The notes: a model not told the origin generated them from the sequence alone. DNA of 64,000 nt from Photobacterium angustum (GCF_002954615.1 NZ_MSCJ01000001.1:868001-932000); one strand, 5' to 3'. Counted from the first letter of the stretch, positions 18,066 to 27,403 are shown. Translations and numbers: made by a program.

Positions 18066-19328
18066 ATGCATTATTTGGTCGGCATCTTAGGCATTATTGT
18101 TATTTTTGCCGTTGGTTTTTCATTTTCAGAAAATCGTCGTGCAATTAATTGGCGTAGCGTGTTGGGTGCATTTTGTATTCAAGTTATTTTTGCTGGCTTC
18201 ATTTTATACATTCCTATTGGTCGTGTAGTTTTAAATAGCATATCAGGTGCCGTATCCGGCATTCTTGAGTATGGCCATGAAGGTACTGAATTCCTGTTCG
18301 GTCAGTTAGCACAATTTAAATTAGGTTTCATTTTCGCTGTTAACGTTTTGCCTTCAATTGTGTTTTTCTCTGCGTTAATTTCTGTACTGTATTACTTAGG
18401 TGTCATGAAATGGGTGATCAGTACGATTGGTGGCATCTTACAAAAGCTGCTGGGTACAACACGTACAGAGTCAATGTCTGCAACGGCTAATATTTTTGTC
18501 GGTTCAGTTGAAGCGCCTTTAGTTGTGCGACCATTTTTGGCTCGAATGACACGTTCAGAATTATTCGCAGTAATGGTTGGCGGTCTAGCATCTGTTGCTG
18601 GTGGTACTATGGTGGGATATGCGGGATTAGGTGTTCAGCTTAAGTACCTTATCGCGGCAAGCTTTATGTCTGCTCCTGCAGGTTTGATGATGGCAAAGTT
18701 GCTTGTTCCTCAAACTGAAGGTGTTCACACCATGGAAGAAGAAGACGATGGTGAAGAAGACGAACCGGTTAACATGGTTGATGCAGCTTCTCGTGGCGCG
18801 TTAAGTGGCTTACAAATTGCTATGGCAGTCGGCGCAAGTTTACTGGCGGTTATCAGTTTAATCGCGCTTGTGAATGGCGGCTTAGGTCATATTGGTAACT
18901 GGTTAGCCTCTGTTGGTCAGTGGTTGGGCTTTAATTGGGATGGTTTACATCATCTAAGCCTTGATATGATTTTTGGTTATCTATTTGCGCCTGTTGCATG
19001 GTTAATTGGTGTGCCATGGTCAGAGGCAACAACGGCTGCAAGTTTGATTGGTACTAAAATTGCTGTTAATGAATTTATTGCATTCGCTGATTTAATGAAG
19101 CCTGAAACAGTAGCTAAATTAAGCGAGCACTCTCAAGCGATTGTGACCTTTGCATTGTGTGGTTTTGCTAACTTAACTTCTATTGCAATGTTAATGGGCG
19201 GTTTAGGTGGTATTGTTCCACAACGTCGTCCTGAGATTGCACGTTTAGGTATGAAAGCTATTTTTGCTGCAACACTTGCAAATTTAATGAGTGCGACATT
19301 GGCAGGTTTATTTATCCCTCTTTCATAG
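18066..19328 (+). CDS. CNT-family nucleoside:cation symporter
   Basis: Concentrative nucleoside transporter (NupC/NupX type) of the inner membrane, importing nucleosides with protons or sodium. I take ATG 18066 (MHYLVGILGIIVIF, 420 aa) because GGAG at 18055-18058 stands 7 bases ahead; a start at 18060 would be too close. Family signatures: ATANIFVGSVEAPLVVRPFL (substrate helix hairpin), GGLASVAGGTMVGY and ATTAASLIGTKIAVNEFIAF. A very acidic cytoplasmic insert (EEEDDGEEDEPVN, about residues 222-234) is notable. A second, more distant CNT protein is encoded at 61701-62891. Terminator directly follows. Confidence 0.9.
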   Translation: MHYLVGILGIIVIFAVGFSFSENRRAINWRSVLGAFCIQVIFAGFILYIPIGRVVLNSISGAVSGILEYGHEGTEFLFGQLAQFKLGFIFAVNVLPSIVFFSALISVLYYLGVMKWVISTIGGILQKLLGTTRTESMSATANIFVGSVEAPLVVRPFLARMTRSELFAVMVGGLASVAGGTMVGYAGLGVQLKYLIAASFMSAPAGLMMAKLLVPQTEGVHTMEEEDDGEEDEPVNMVDAASRGALSGLQIAMAVGASLLAVISLIALVNGGLGHIGNWLASVGQWLGFNWDGLHHLSLDMIFGYLFAPVAWLIGVPWSEATTAASLIGTKIAVNEFIAFADLMKPETVAKLSEHSQAIVTFALCGFANLTSIAMLMGGLGGIVPQRRPEIARLGMKAIFAATLANLMSATLAGLFIPLS

Positions 19329-19354
19329 TAATATAGAAAGTAGAATAAAATACA

Positions 19355-19380
19355 AAACAGAGAGCTTAGGCTCTCTGTTT
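19355..19380 (+). terminator. terminator of the CNT transporter gene
   Basis: Perfect 11-bp stem AAACAGAGAGC/GCTCTCTGTTT, loop TTAG, followed by TT. Confidence 0.85.
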
Positions 19381-19426
19381 TTGTATATGTGGTTTTTGAA
19401 CAATAAATAAAAGGGAAACGCATATC

Positions 19427-19702
19427 ATGAAATCTGATGTGGATAAGCTTGTAGCAAAACATGCTGAACTCATTCATAGCGATGGATTGAAAGTTCGCTC
19501 ACATACTCAGCGAGAAGACGGTGAGTGGATCCTGCATACGTTGATGATTGAAGGCTACGATGTTCCATTTAAATTTAAACGGAAGAAAAAATATAAAAGC
19601 TTAAATGGCTGTAAAGTGAATATGACGTATTATCCTGAAATGATGGTTGTGGCAGGGTTTGAAGTTGAAACGATGAAAGTGGTTCGAATTAAGCGCTATT
19701 AA
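19427..19702 (+). CDS. conserved hypothetical protein, 91 aa
   Basis: Function not recognised. Small, very basic and soluble product with a Lys/Arg run in the middle (VPFKFKRKKKYKSLNGCKVN) and a beta-strand-rich C-terminus ending VVRIKRY. A GGGA sequence stands ahead of the ATG at about 12 bases. Convergent with the chitinase gene; a shared hairpin lies between the stops. The basic patch could bind nucleic acid, which is a guess. Confidence 0.6.
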   Translation: MKSDVDKLVAKHAELIHSDGLKVRSHTQREDGEWILHTLMIEGYDVPFKFKRKKKYKSLNGCKVNMTYYPEMMVVAGFEVETMKVVRIKRY

Positions 19703-19732
19703 ATTATTTACCTTATTTCAAAATTTCAAATA

Positions 19733-19768
19733 AAACGCCAAGATGCATAAATAGCAATCTTGGCGTTT
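19733..19768. terminator. bidirectional terminator before the chitinase 3' end
   Basis: Eleven-bp perfect stem AAACGCCAAGA/TCTTGGCGTTT with a 14-nt loop between two convergent genes. Confidence 0.75.
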
Positions 19769-19786
19769 GTATATCATAGGTACGGG

Positions 19787-22327
19787 TTAACGTTGGCTAT
19801 TCATTTGTTGAAGCTTATCTCCGATAGGACCAGAGAAATTAAAGCCATCATGAACATCCCAGTTAATAGACCATGTCATTACACCACCAAAGTTTGGATA
19901 CAGTTTAGTCGGAACAACAGAGCCACAACTATTGCCTTTGGTTACACAATCTAGTGCATCAATAATATTTTGTGTTGGTGCTTGTCCAGAGTTCGCGGAA
20001 CTTGGTCCTGACGGCAAGCCAATTGCAACTTGATCATCGCGAAGTGGTGCAAATTGACTGCCATCTGCCAGTTCAAACCCTTCTACTAACATTTTGACTG
20101 AAGCCACCATCATATCAACCGATCCTTCAGGGGCTACTCCTGAAGTATATGGATTTGCTAAACCACCGTTGTTATATAGTTGTACATGCAGCAGATTTAG
20201 CATGTCACGTAACTCATTTATCATCGGGATGTAAGCGCCCCAAATTCCTGAGTAAGCAATCATGCCGCCTTGAACATAAGGGTGTTCTGGTGCCATGGTT
20301 AAATACATATCACCACCAATGTTGGCTTCGATTTGTTTTAACGCAACAGGTAAACGAGCTTGGATCTCTGTGCCATGAAGTAAGTTTGACCCACTTTCTA
20401 AGTCAATATCGAGTCCGTCAAATCCCCATTCATTAATAATATCAGTCAAGCTTGAAACAAAGTTTGCTTGGTCGGCATCGTTATTTAAAGTGATAGTACC
20501 TTCAGCACCACCCAGTGAAAGAACGATGATTTTACCTTGTGCGCGTAATTCACGAACATCATCTTTAAATTGTTGTGGATCAAGCGGTTCACAACTACTG
20601 CGAATGTCACCGTTGTATAAATTAAAGTGAACAGTACCGTCGCTGTTGCGATCATTATCAGCAAATGCGATATCGATAATATCCCAAGCTGGTGAAATAT
20701 CACGAAGACGTATTGGACAGCCAGAGCCATTAACGAAGTTATGCCAATAGCCAATTAAGTTATGTTGAGTCTCAATCGGTTCTTGAACTTTTACACTGGC
20801 TGCGGTTGATAGTGCGGTTTCACCGTTACCATTTGTAGCGAGGGCTGTGACAGTGTAATTACCTGCTGATTGCGCCGTCCAAGAACTGCTATAAGGTGCA
20901 GTTTTATCGGTTGCAACAACATTGCCGTTAATAATGAAATCAACTTGTCGAACATCACCGGTTAGTGCCGTTGCTGTTGCTGAAAGGGTGAGTGCTTTAC
21001 CTAGTGTGACAACAGAGCCACTACTTGGAGATGTTAAGCTAGTAACAAGAGCTTGATCGCTTACAGTAACCGTAGCGCTAGCTTCATTTGTGTTCGCTTC
21101 ATTATCAGTGGCAACGGCTTTAATAGTGGTATTACCTAAATCTGATGCTAACCACTGTGTGCTATAAGGAGCTGTGAGATCGGTGTCAATAAGTTGTTCG
21201 TTAGCATAGAAACTGACTTGTTCGATAGTACCATCGGCATCAGTAGCATCAGCATCAATCGTCAGAGTCGTTCCTGCTAATACCGTTTGCTGAGCATTAA
21301 GAGAGGTGATCTTAACGTCAGGAGCAATGGCACAAATTCCCAAATCTGTCCAAGCATCTGTCCAATACTGTCCCTCACCAGGCTTATAAGCCCAATCAGA
21401 TGATGATGAACACCAACCTGCGACGTCACAACGGTATTTATGATTATTACTCTCTACTAAATCACCAGCTAGATAATCAGTACCAGATTTAAAGGTTGGA
21501 ATATCACCACAACCACCACCAACAATAACGTCATCAACAGTGAGAGTTATCGCACTTGATGTGGTTGTGCTATTTTCATTATCTGTTGCTTTGGCTGTAA
21601 TTTGATGATTACCAGCCGTTGATGTCCATTGTGCAGTGAATGGGGCAGAAGAACTTGTTGCGATTAGTTGGTTATCAACAAAGAACTCTACCTGAGTGAC
21701 GGAGCCATCTTTATCTTCGGCATTTGCTGTGATCGTTACCGTATCGCCTTCAGAAATAGGAGTATCAGATGTTGGTGAACTAATTGAAATACTTGGCGCA
21801 AGGTTTTCACTCGCTGAAACGACACTAATATTCACAACATCTGTTTTAGTGGCATTTTCATTATCCGTTGCTGTGGCTGTAATGGTGTAGTTACCAAGCA
21901 CCGTTGTCCAATTAATTTGGTATGGAGCTGTATCGACAACTGCAATAGATTGTTGGTTTATGAAAAACTCAACATGTTGAATAGAACCGTCTTTATCACT
22001 TGCGTTGGCAGCTAACGTAATATCTGTTTGCGCTGTTAATTGTGCATTATTAAGCGGTGAGATCAGTGTTACGGATGGATCTTGATTTCCACTGCTCATG
22101 CAGCTATCAACGAATGTCCATTCTTGCCAAGGCCCTGAGTGGCTCGCTGGCTGATTGCCTTGAGACCACCAATTTGCATTATATATGTTATTGTCTTGTT
22201 GGACTTGGCTACCGCCATTATAGGCTATATCTGCTTGCCATTCGGCGATATTAGAACAATCTGCCGCATAAGCATGCGATGTGCTAAAGGCGACGGCTAA
22301 CGCACAGGTAAGAAGTGTCTTTTGCAT
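19787..22327 (-). CDS. secreted multi-domain GH18 chitinase (ChiA-1 type)
   Basis: Extracellular chitinase of 846 aa. Signal peptide residues 1-21; chitin-binding CBM5/12 module at about 22-76 (AEWQADIAYNGGSQV...WWSQGNQP); two Ig-like repeats at about 80-265, each with PxVxLxSP and GSxxxVEFF/TATDNEN signatures; a second CBM-like Trp/Cys-rich module at about 271-333; two more Ig-like repeats at 335-515; and the GH18 catalytic barrel from about 521 to the end. The catalytic motif DGLDIDLE is at about 633-640 with the acid Glu present. The length equals that recalled for V. cholerae ChiA-1. Monocistronic. Expected to cut chitin to oligosaccharides outside the cell. Confidence 0.92.
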   Translation of the reverse strand: MQKTLLTCALAVAFSTSHAYAADCSNIAEWQADIAYNGGSQVQQDNNIYNANWWSQGNQPASHSGPWQEWTFVDSCMSSGNQDPSVTLISPLNNAQLTAQTDITLAANASDKDGSIQHVEFFINQQSIAVVDTAPYQINWTTVLGNYTITATATDNENATKTDVVNISVVSASENLAPSISISSPTSDTPISEGDTVTITANAEDKDGSVTQVEFFVDNQLIATSSSAPFTAQWTSTAGNHQITAKATDNENSTTTSSAITLTVDDVIVGGGCGDIPTFKSGTDYLAGDLVESNNHKYRCDVAGWCSSSSDWAYKPGEGQYWTDAWTDLGICAIAPDVKITSLNAQQTVLAGTTLTIDADATDADGTIEQVSFYANEQLIDTDLTAPYSTQWLASDLGNTTIKAVATDNEANTNEASATVTVSDQALVTSLTSPSSGSVVTLGKALTLSATATALTGDVRQVDFIINGNVVATDKTAPYSSSWTAQSAGNYTVTALATNGNGETALSTAASVKVQEPIETQHNLIGYWHNFVNGSGCPIRLRDISPAWDIIDIAFADNDRNSDGTVHFNLYNGDIRSSCEPLDPQQFKDDVRELRAQGKIIVLSLGGAEGTITLNNDADQANFVSSLTDIINEWGFDGLDIDLESGSNLLHGTEIQARLPVALKQIEANIGGDMYLTMAPEHPYVQGGMIAYSGIWGAYIPMINELRDMLNLLHVQLYNNGGLANPYTSGVAPEGSVDMMVASVKMLVEGFELADGSQFAPLRDDQVAIGLPSGPSSANSGQAPTQNIIDALDCVTKGNSCGSVVPTKLYPNFGGVMTWSINWDVHDGFNFSGPIGDKLQQMNSQR

Positions 22328-22597
22328 TGTCTATCCCTATTGCAGTTAAAATTCCTCGAAAGTGAGTAGAATAATAATGCGAGAGAAAGTGAATAAATGT
22401 TAAAAACAAGACACATATTTTTTAGGCTTTATTAAGTCACTCACAGTGTAAATAGAATACAAAGTGAATGTCATTTTTATTTTTGAGCGGTCTCACAACA
22501 AAGAGATAGTTAAAATCGCTTGGCTATAGTTATGAAAAGGAATACATTTTGTGTAAGAGGCTTATTAGCCTAGAAATATCGGACTAAAGGAAGAAAA

Positions 22598-22981
22598 ATG
22601 GATTGGTATCTTGCTGTTTTAAAAAAATATGCACAGTTTAATGGTCGTTCACGCCGTAAAGAATTTTGGTTTTTTACGCTTTTTAGCGCTTTGATCAGTA
22701 TGGCACTAGGGTTTGCTGATAGTGTTTTAGGTTTACCAACCATTGGGGATGGCTACGGTGTATTAGCAGCGTTATATTCACTGTTTATTGTTATCCCTAA
22801 TATTGCCGTGATTGTCCGTCGTTTGCATGATCAAGACCGTACCGGTTGGTGGGCTCTGATCATGTTTGTTCCGATTGTTGGTATCTTAGTGCTGATCTAT
22901 TTTATGGTACAAGACAGCAAGCCAGGTGATAACCGATTTGGTCCAAACCCAAAGCAAAATGAAGGTTCATTTTCGGTGTAA
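22598..22981 (+). CDS. DUF805 membrane protein
   Basis: 127-aa inner-membrane protein of the DUF805 family (E. coli YhaH/YhaI type): starts MDWYLAVLKKYAQFNGRSRRKEFWFF, then membrane helices, the conserved RRLHDQDRTGWWAL in the loop and the C-terminal GDNRFGPNP. Function of the family is unknown. A ribosome binding site (AAAGGAAG, 22585-22592) precedes the ATG. Monocistronic, with a terminator. Confidence 0.88.
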   Translation: MDWYLAVLKKYAQFNGRSRRKEFWFFTLFSALISMALGFADSVLGLPTIGDGYGVLAALYSLFIVIPNIAVIVRRLHDQDRTGWWALIMFVPIVGILVLIYFMVQDSKPGDNRFGPNPKQNEGSFSV

Positions 22982-23008
22982 ATATCAATTAATCATCATA
23001 TTTAGCGT

Positions 23009-23035
23009 AAAGCTCAGACAAAAGTTCTGGGCTTT
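23009..23035 (+). terminator. terminator of the DUF805 gene
   Basis: Stem AAAGCTCAGAC with GTTCTGGGCTTT (one mismatch/GU), AAAA loop, then TTT. Confidence 0.8.
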
Positions 23036-23167
23036 TTTATGCGTAAAATTTAAGCAGCCAATTAAAAAAAGTACAAATTGATAAACGTACCCTTGCATAT
23101 CTTAGTGTGTTTGGTAAAAAGAAATGAGCGAATATGGAAAGCGCGGTTATTTTTGAAGGAGGCAACG

Positions 23168-23410
23168 ATGCTTATTGCTGATAAATTATTAAGTAAAGCA
23201 ATTCAAGAGCAAGTAAAGCGTGAAGGTGCTTTGAACGCCTTAGAAACCGTTTATGCAAAAGCGCGTTATGCACACTTTAAGCGTGTGAAATGGGGCTCTC
23301 AGTTCTTTGATGGAATTCAGTTCGGTGATGGTAGCTTAATTGCTGTTAAACCAGGTTCATTTAACTGCTTAACTCTCGTTAGCCTTGCTTCAGAAAAGCA
23401 CATGGGGTGA
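23168..23410 (+). CDS. hypothetical small basic protein, 80 aa
   Basis: Function not recognised. The start at 23168 is set by a strong GAAGGAGG (23156-23163); an in-frame extension to 23078 has no such site. The product (MLIADKLLSKAIQEQVKREG...) begins with an amphipathic helix, has a basic middle (KARYAHFKRVKWGSQFF) and ends in a hydrophobic, Ser-containing tail. No signal peptide. A hairpin with arms ATAAGCCTT/AAGGCTTAT about 40 bp downstream may terminate it. Confidence 0.6.
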   Translation: MLIADKLLSKAIQEQVKREGALNALETVYAKARYAHFKRVKWGSQFFDGIQFGDGSLIAVKPGSFNCLTLVSLASEKHMG

Positions 23411-23635
23411 TAAACCATTATTCTGAGTAATATTCTCGTTATAGCATTCTATAAGCCTTTAGATAGTAAGCACTGAAGGCTTATATAAGCAGATTGCTGG
23501 TCTGAGGATATAATCTATTATTTCATTCTTTAGAAATGTGTTTTAGTATGGCAACAGATGAGCGATGTTAGTTTTGACCGAAATGAAACATCATGACCAC
23601 TCATCATTATTAATATCGTTTTTGGAGTACGATTA

Positions 23636-23737
23636 ATGTTGTGTAACTTTTCTATTCATCAAGTTCAACGACAATGCTCGTTGGCTGTCTTTTCGAACCT
23701 ATCTTTATATTCATCTCGATTTAGTCACGGCTATTAA
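23636..23737 (+). CDS. candidate 33-aa leader peptide upstream of the permease
   Basis: Short ORF MLCNFSIHQVQRQCSLAV... ending RFSHGY-stop, preceded by GGAG at 23624-23627 with 8-base spacing, a better ribosome binding site than that of the permease itself. It ends 89 bp before the permease start. It contains Phe and Tyr codons but no run of one amino acid, so a classical attenuator is not obvious; nascent-chain sensing or translational coupling would be alternatives. It is preceded by sequence able to fold (GATGTT/AACATC and ATGAG/CTCAT arms, about 23559-23603). Role is inference. Confidence 0.4.
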   Translation: MLCNFSIHQVQRQCSLAVFSNLSLYSSRFSHGY

Positions 23738-23826
23738 TTAGCCACCAATCTAAAGATTAAAATCATTTGATAATACGCAGCCATAAGCTGAGGCTATGTG
23801 TTGCATATATAAAGTAAGGGTATTGT

Positions 23827-25002
23827 GTGAATTTAAAATTAATAGGTAGCTCGCTGATTATTGCGGGTACGGCACTTGGTGCAGGAATGCTCGCTATTCC
23901 AATGGTATTGGCTCAGTTTGGCTTATTGTCAGGCACAATTTTAATGTTGATTATTTGGAGCGGTACTACGTATTCAGCATTATTATTACTTGAAGCCAGT
24001 ATTAAAGTTCGCGGTGGTTTAGGTATGAATACTATCGCGAAGCAATCATTAGGAAAGGGTGGACAGTTAATCACTAATGGATTGTTATACGCACTATTAA
24101 TATGTTTATTAATGGCTTACATCATTGGTGCTGGTGACTTAGTCCATAAAATGGTACTGAATTTAGGTTTAGATATCTCGTTAGTTCAAAGTCAAATTCT
24201 GTTTGCTGTTATTGCTGGTGGTATTGTCGCTGCTGGTACTGGTGTGATTGACAAGCTTAATCGTGTGTTATTTCTCTTAATGTTAGCAGTGCTTATTATC
24301 ACGCTCTTTGCCTTAGTGCCAAATATGTCACTAGCACACTTTTTCACTGCAACAAATGACAGTAGTATTGATCTAATCAAAACCAGTGCTGTGTTATTTA
24401 CCAGTTTTGGGTTTTTTCCTGTTATTCCATCATTAGTGTCTTATAACGACAAAGCGACACATGCGCAATTACGCAATATGGTCTTAGTGGGTTCTCTCAT
24501 TCCATTGGTGTGTTACTTACTTTGGCTTTACGCTGTTGTGGGAAGTTTATCGTACGAGCAATTAACACAGTTCAATAATGTTTCCGAGTTAATTAATGTG
24601 CTGGCAACTCGTTTTGAAGGAATCCATGTCATTCTTTCATTATTTACAGGGCTAGCATTACTGACTTCATTTTTTGGTGTGGCTCTTTCATTATTTGACC
24701 AAAATATTGATTTGTTCAAACAAAATCGTGCAGTGACGTATGTTTTAACCTTCATTCTTCCATTATTAGGCGCCATATTTGCTGCAGATAAATTTTTAGC
24801 AGTATTAAGTTATGCGGGCTTAATTATGGTGTTTATTGCAGTGTTTATCCCTATGATGATGGCTCTTAACTTAAGAAAAGCAGAGGGTAAAACACAAACA
24901 GCAATAAGTAATGATGCGTATTACGAAGTTGGAGGTGGGCAAATTGCAATGATGGTTTGTTTTGGCTTTGGTTTGTTCTTGATTGGAGCGCAAGTTATTT
25001 AA
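23827..25002 (+). CDS. aromatic amino acid permease (TyrP/Mtr/TnaB family)
   Basis: Proton symporter of the hydroxy/aromatic amino acid permease family, importing tyrosine or tryptophan. 391 aa, 11 expected membrane helices. The N-terminus IGSSLIIAGTALGAGMLAIP is the family signature, and GFFPVIPSLVSYND matches the conserved central segment (GFHGSIPSLVKY in TyrP). Start is a GTG at 23827 with AAGGG 7 bases ahead. Substrate among Tyr, Trp and Phe cannot be decided. A possible leader peptide lies upstream and a strong terminator downstream. Confidence 0.88.
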   Translation: MNLKLIGSSLIIAGTALGAGMLAIPMVLAQFGLLSGTILMLIIWSGTTYSALLLLEASIKVRGGLGMNTIAKQSLGKGGQLITNGLLYALLICLLMAYIIGAGDLVHKMVLNLGLDISLVQSQILFAVIAGGIVAAGTGVIDKLNRVLFLLMLAVLIITLFALVPNMSLAHFFTATNDSSIDLIKTSAVLFTSFGFFPVIPSLVSYNDKATHAQLRNMVLVGSLIPLVCYLLWLYAVVGSLSYEQLTQFNNVSELINVLATRFEGIHVILSLFTGLALLTSFFGVALSLFDQNIDLFKQNRAVTYVLTFILPLLGAIFAADKFLAVLSYAGLIMVFIAVFIPMMMALNLRKAEGKTQTAISNDAYYEVGGGQIAMMVCFGFGLFLIGAQVI

Positions 25003-25024
25003 ACTAAGCGTAATTGAAAAGTTT

Positions 25025-25056
25025 GGGGCTGATAGATTGACCGATCTATCAGCCCC
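25025..25056 (+). terminator. terminator of the permease gene
   Basis: Perfect 13-bp stem GGGGCTGATAGAT/ATCTATCAGCCCC with 6-nt loop, then TTATT. Confidence 0.85.
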
Positions 25057-25064
25057 TTATTCTA

Positions 25065-25096
25065 GGTATGTATTAAGTGACCGACTTAGACATACC
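25065..25096. other. second hairpin after the permease terminator
   Basis: Two nested stems, GGTATGT/ACATACC and AAGT/ACTT, around GACCG. No U-tract. It follows the terminator by 8 bases; role unknown. Confidence 0.35.
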
Positions 25097-25239
25097 AAAC
25101 AGGGAGTGACTATTGGAGTGCGATAGGAGTATCGCTAGCAAACACTGTTATTTTTCTAAATAATACAAAGTTTCTGATAGTAGGGCTATATGATGAGAAT
25201 TTTAGAAAAACCTTACAGTGTAAAGAAATAATTACAGAA

Positions 25240-25260
25240 AAAGGAGCATGGTGCTCCTTT
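25240..25260 (-). terminator. terminator of the NlpC/P60 gene
   Basis: Nine-bp stem AAAGGAGCA/TGCTCCTTT with TGG loop; on the minus strand it runs into TTTTTCTG. Confidence 0.8.
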
Positions 25261-25287
25261 TATCGCTAAACTTCCCGATTATCTGCG

Positions 25288-25854
25288 CTACATTTTTATC
25301 ACTGTTAAGTAACGCTTTGGATAACCACTTTTATAATAGTCGGTTTCAGTCACACCAAAGTGCTTTTTAGATGAAGAACTATGCACAAATTTCAATGTAT
25401 CTTTACCCACTTCAGTAATAATACCTGCATGACCTGGTTTACGAATTTTCGGATTTGTTCCTGTAAAAACAATAAGATCGCCTACTTTGGCATGTTTTAG
25501 TGATACTTTTTTATCGTAAAGATTAGGGTAAGCTGCTGTTGTACGAGGTATTGAAATATCGTACTTGTTATAAACATACTTAATGAAACCTGAGCAATCG
25601 AAACCCTTAGGTGTCGTTCCACCCCACACATACTTAGTACCAAGGTACTTACGTGCAAAGTTAATCATGTCTTGTTCTTTTTTTAACTCAGTTTTTGAAA
25701 TAGGGCTAATGGATGGTTTAGCAACTGTCTTAGATACAACAGGCTGTTTTGAGAGCGTCTCTGGCTGTGGTGATGCATTTACCGTTGATTCACAAGCAGT
25801 AAGAAAGAATAGGGAGCAGGTGATAAGTGCTAATGAGGATTTAGGTAATGTCAT
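25288..25854 (-). CDS. NlpC/P60-family lipoprotein peptidase
   Basis: Probable outer-membrane or periplasmic lipoprotein with an NlpC/P60 cysteine peptidase domain that cleaves peptidoglycan stem peptides. Start placed at 25854 (MTLPKSSLALITCSLFFLTAC) because this gives a proper lipoprotein signal; the frame runs 16 codons further upstream. After a Pro/Ser/Lys linker (to about residue 55) the catalytic domain carries the Cys in FDCSGFIKYVY, the His in KPGHAGIITEV and a following polar residue near FVHSSSS. 188 aa, like NlpC/Spr. Monocistronic. Confidence 0.87.
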   Translation of the reverse strand: MTLPKSSLALITCSLFFLTACESTVNASPQPETLSKQPVVSKTVAKPSISPISKTELKKEQDMINFARKYLGTKYVWGGTTPKGFDCSGFIKYVYNKYDISIPRTTAAYPNLYDKKVSLKHAKVGDLIVFTGTNPKIRKPGHAGIITEVGKDTLKFVHSSSSKKHFGVTETDYYKSGYPKRYLTVIKM

Positions 25855-26221
25855 AACTCTGTGTGCGCTTTCAGTTAAAAATATATAAAGATAGCTCATC
25901 ATAACGGTTAGATGAAAGTTGTGTTAATTTTTTACTTGAATCACTTCACATTAAGTCGATTAAGTTAGTACTGCTTAACAAAAGAGTAATGAATTAATAA
26001 CGTAACATGTTGTATTACCAATAAATATTAGTATCTTCAGGGGTAAATCGAAATACATAACCTGTTATATAGCTATAAGTTATAGATATATCACTTAGGT
26101 TTTGCTTGGTGAGTGTTTGATTCTTTTTTGGAATGATTTATTATACAGTCAATATCGATAGGTGTGTATTATATTTATAATATTGTTCGCTTTTTATCGA
26201 TATCCTCAAAAGGTATTTAGC
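25855..26221. other. AT-rich spacer, divergent promoters
   Basis: About 370 bases between divergent genes; very AT-rich, with no convincing ORF, repeat or operator. It presumably holds promoters of the NlpC gene and of the solute-binding protein/cyclase pair. Confidence 0.4.
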
Positions 26222-27403
26222 GTGGTTATATTAAGAAGTGTAGTATTGTTTCTGATGATGTTTCTTTCTTTGTCTGCAAAAGCTGAAGAGAGATTAACGC
26301 TTTGGTATTCGCATCAAGATAATAGTTTTATTGAATTATTGGTAAGTGAATTTCAAAAAGAAAATAATATAAATATTTCTCTTGTCCAATTTGATCCTGA
26401 GAAGATAAAAGCTGAAATTTTACTGGGCGCACAATATGGCGGTTTACCTGATCTTGTCATTTTTCCCTCTGATTTTATTGGCTTACATAGTTTAATGAAA
26501 CTATCGAGTATTCCTAAAGGTTGGTTATCACCAGAGCTTTCTCAAAAAGCGATGATGACAGCGTATGTAGATGATAAATATTGGGGGGTTCCTGTTATTC
26601 AAGGGAATAACCTATTGTTATATTATAACAAAAAGCTAGTTTCTCAGCCTGTGAGTAGTTGGCATGATATTATCGAAACCAAGCAAAAATGGCTTGGTAA
26701 CAATGTTTTGCCTATTGGGTGGAATTACCTCGATATGTATTACTTTATACCATTTTTGTCAGCGTTTAATGGTTGGCCAATTATTGATGGTGATATATCG
26801 CTTAATACACCAGAAATGGTTAAGGCTTTAAAATATTATCGTTATTTATCAGAGCAAAATATTGTAAACCCTGAATGTAATTATACTTGTTCACAAAGTG
26901 ATTTTATTCAGGGCAAAGAAGCGTATGCGATTAATGGTGATTGGGCATATCAAGATTTAAAGAAGGCAATGGGCGATGCTTTAGGCGTAGCCTTATTACC
27001 TACTGTTGACGGTAATGTAATGCACCCAATGAGTAGCACATTTCTTCTGTCATTACCTAATTACAATCGTCACGATTCGCATAAAAAAGCTTTAATTAAA
27101 AAGTTTGCTAAGTTTATTCAACGCCCAAGTGTTCAAGAATTGATCTATAAAGAGACCCGTTTATTACCTACCTCTGATAAATTATTGAATAAGTATCAGC
27201 AGCAAGCTACAGGTGACGAAAAAATATTGTTTAAGCAATTTAAATTATCTAAGCCAATGCCATCAACAATAAAAATGTCGATAGCATGGCAAGCAATGGC
27301 TATTGGCTTTAAACGTTATGAAGATGGCCTATCGGCAGAAAAAACAGCTGAATTTATGCAACATATCGCCATTCAGCAATGGAAGCGGTTGAGTAAAAAA
27401 TGA
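26222..27403 (+). CDS. periplasmic solute-binding protein (family 1, sugar type), partner of a diguanylate cyclase
   Basis: ABC-type extracellular solute-binding protein of the maltose-binding superfamily: signal peptide ending LSLSAKA, mature start EERLTLWYSHQDNSFIELLVSEF, hinge region VPVIQGNNLLLYYNKKLV and the family stretch YAINGDWAYQDLKKAMGDALGVALLP. Start proposed at GTG 26222 (393 aa), with AAAGG 8 bases ahead; the frame is open 20 codons further up. There is no ABC permease or ATPase gene nearby. Instead the stop codon overlaps the start of the diguanylate cyclase gene (ATGA), which points to a sensory rather than a transport role, as with NspS and MbaA of V. cholerae. Ligand unknown. 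Confidence 0.85.
   Translation: MVILRSVVLFLMMFLSLSAKAEERLTLWYSHQDNSFIELLVSEFQKENNINISLVQFDPEKIKAEILLGAQYGGLPDLVIFPSDFIGLHSLMKLSSIPKGWLSPELSQKAMMTAYVDDKYWGVPVIQGNNLLLYYNKKLVSQPVSSWHDIIETKQKWLGNNVLPIGWNYLDMYYFIPFLSAFNGWPIIDGDISLNTPEMVKALKYYRYLSEQNIVNPECNYTCSQSDFIQGKEAYAINGDWAYQDLKKAMGDALGVALLPTVDGNVMHPMSSTFLLSLPNYNRHDSHKKALIKKFAKFIQRPSVQELIYKETRLLPTSDKLLNKYQQQATGDEKILFKQFKLSKPMPSTIKMSIAWQAMAIGFKRYEDGLSAEKTAEFMQHIAIQQWKRLSKK

Noticed and set aside
17801..18067. 88-aa minus-strand frame between the LysR gene and the CNT transporter
   Set aside because: Covers the transporter promoter region and an inverted repeat; low-complexity composition and no ribosome binding site.
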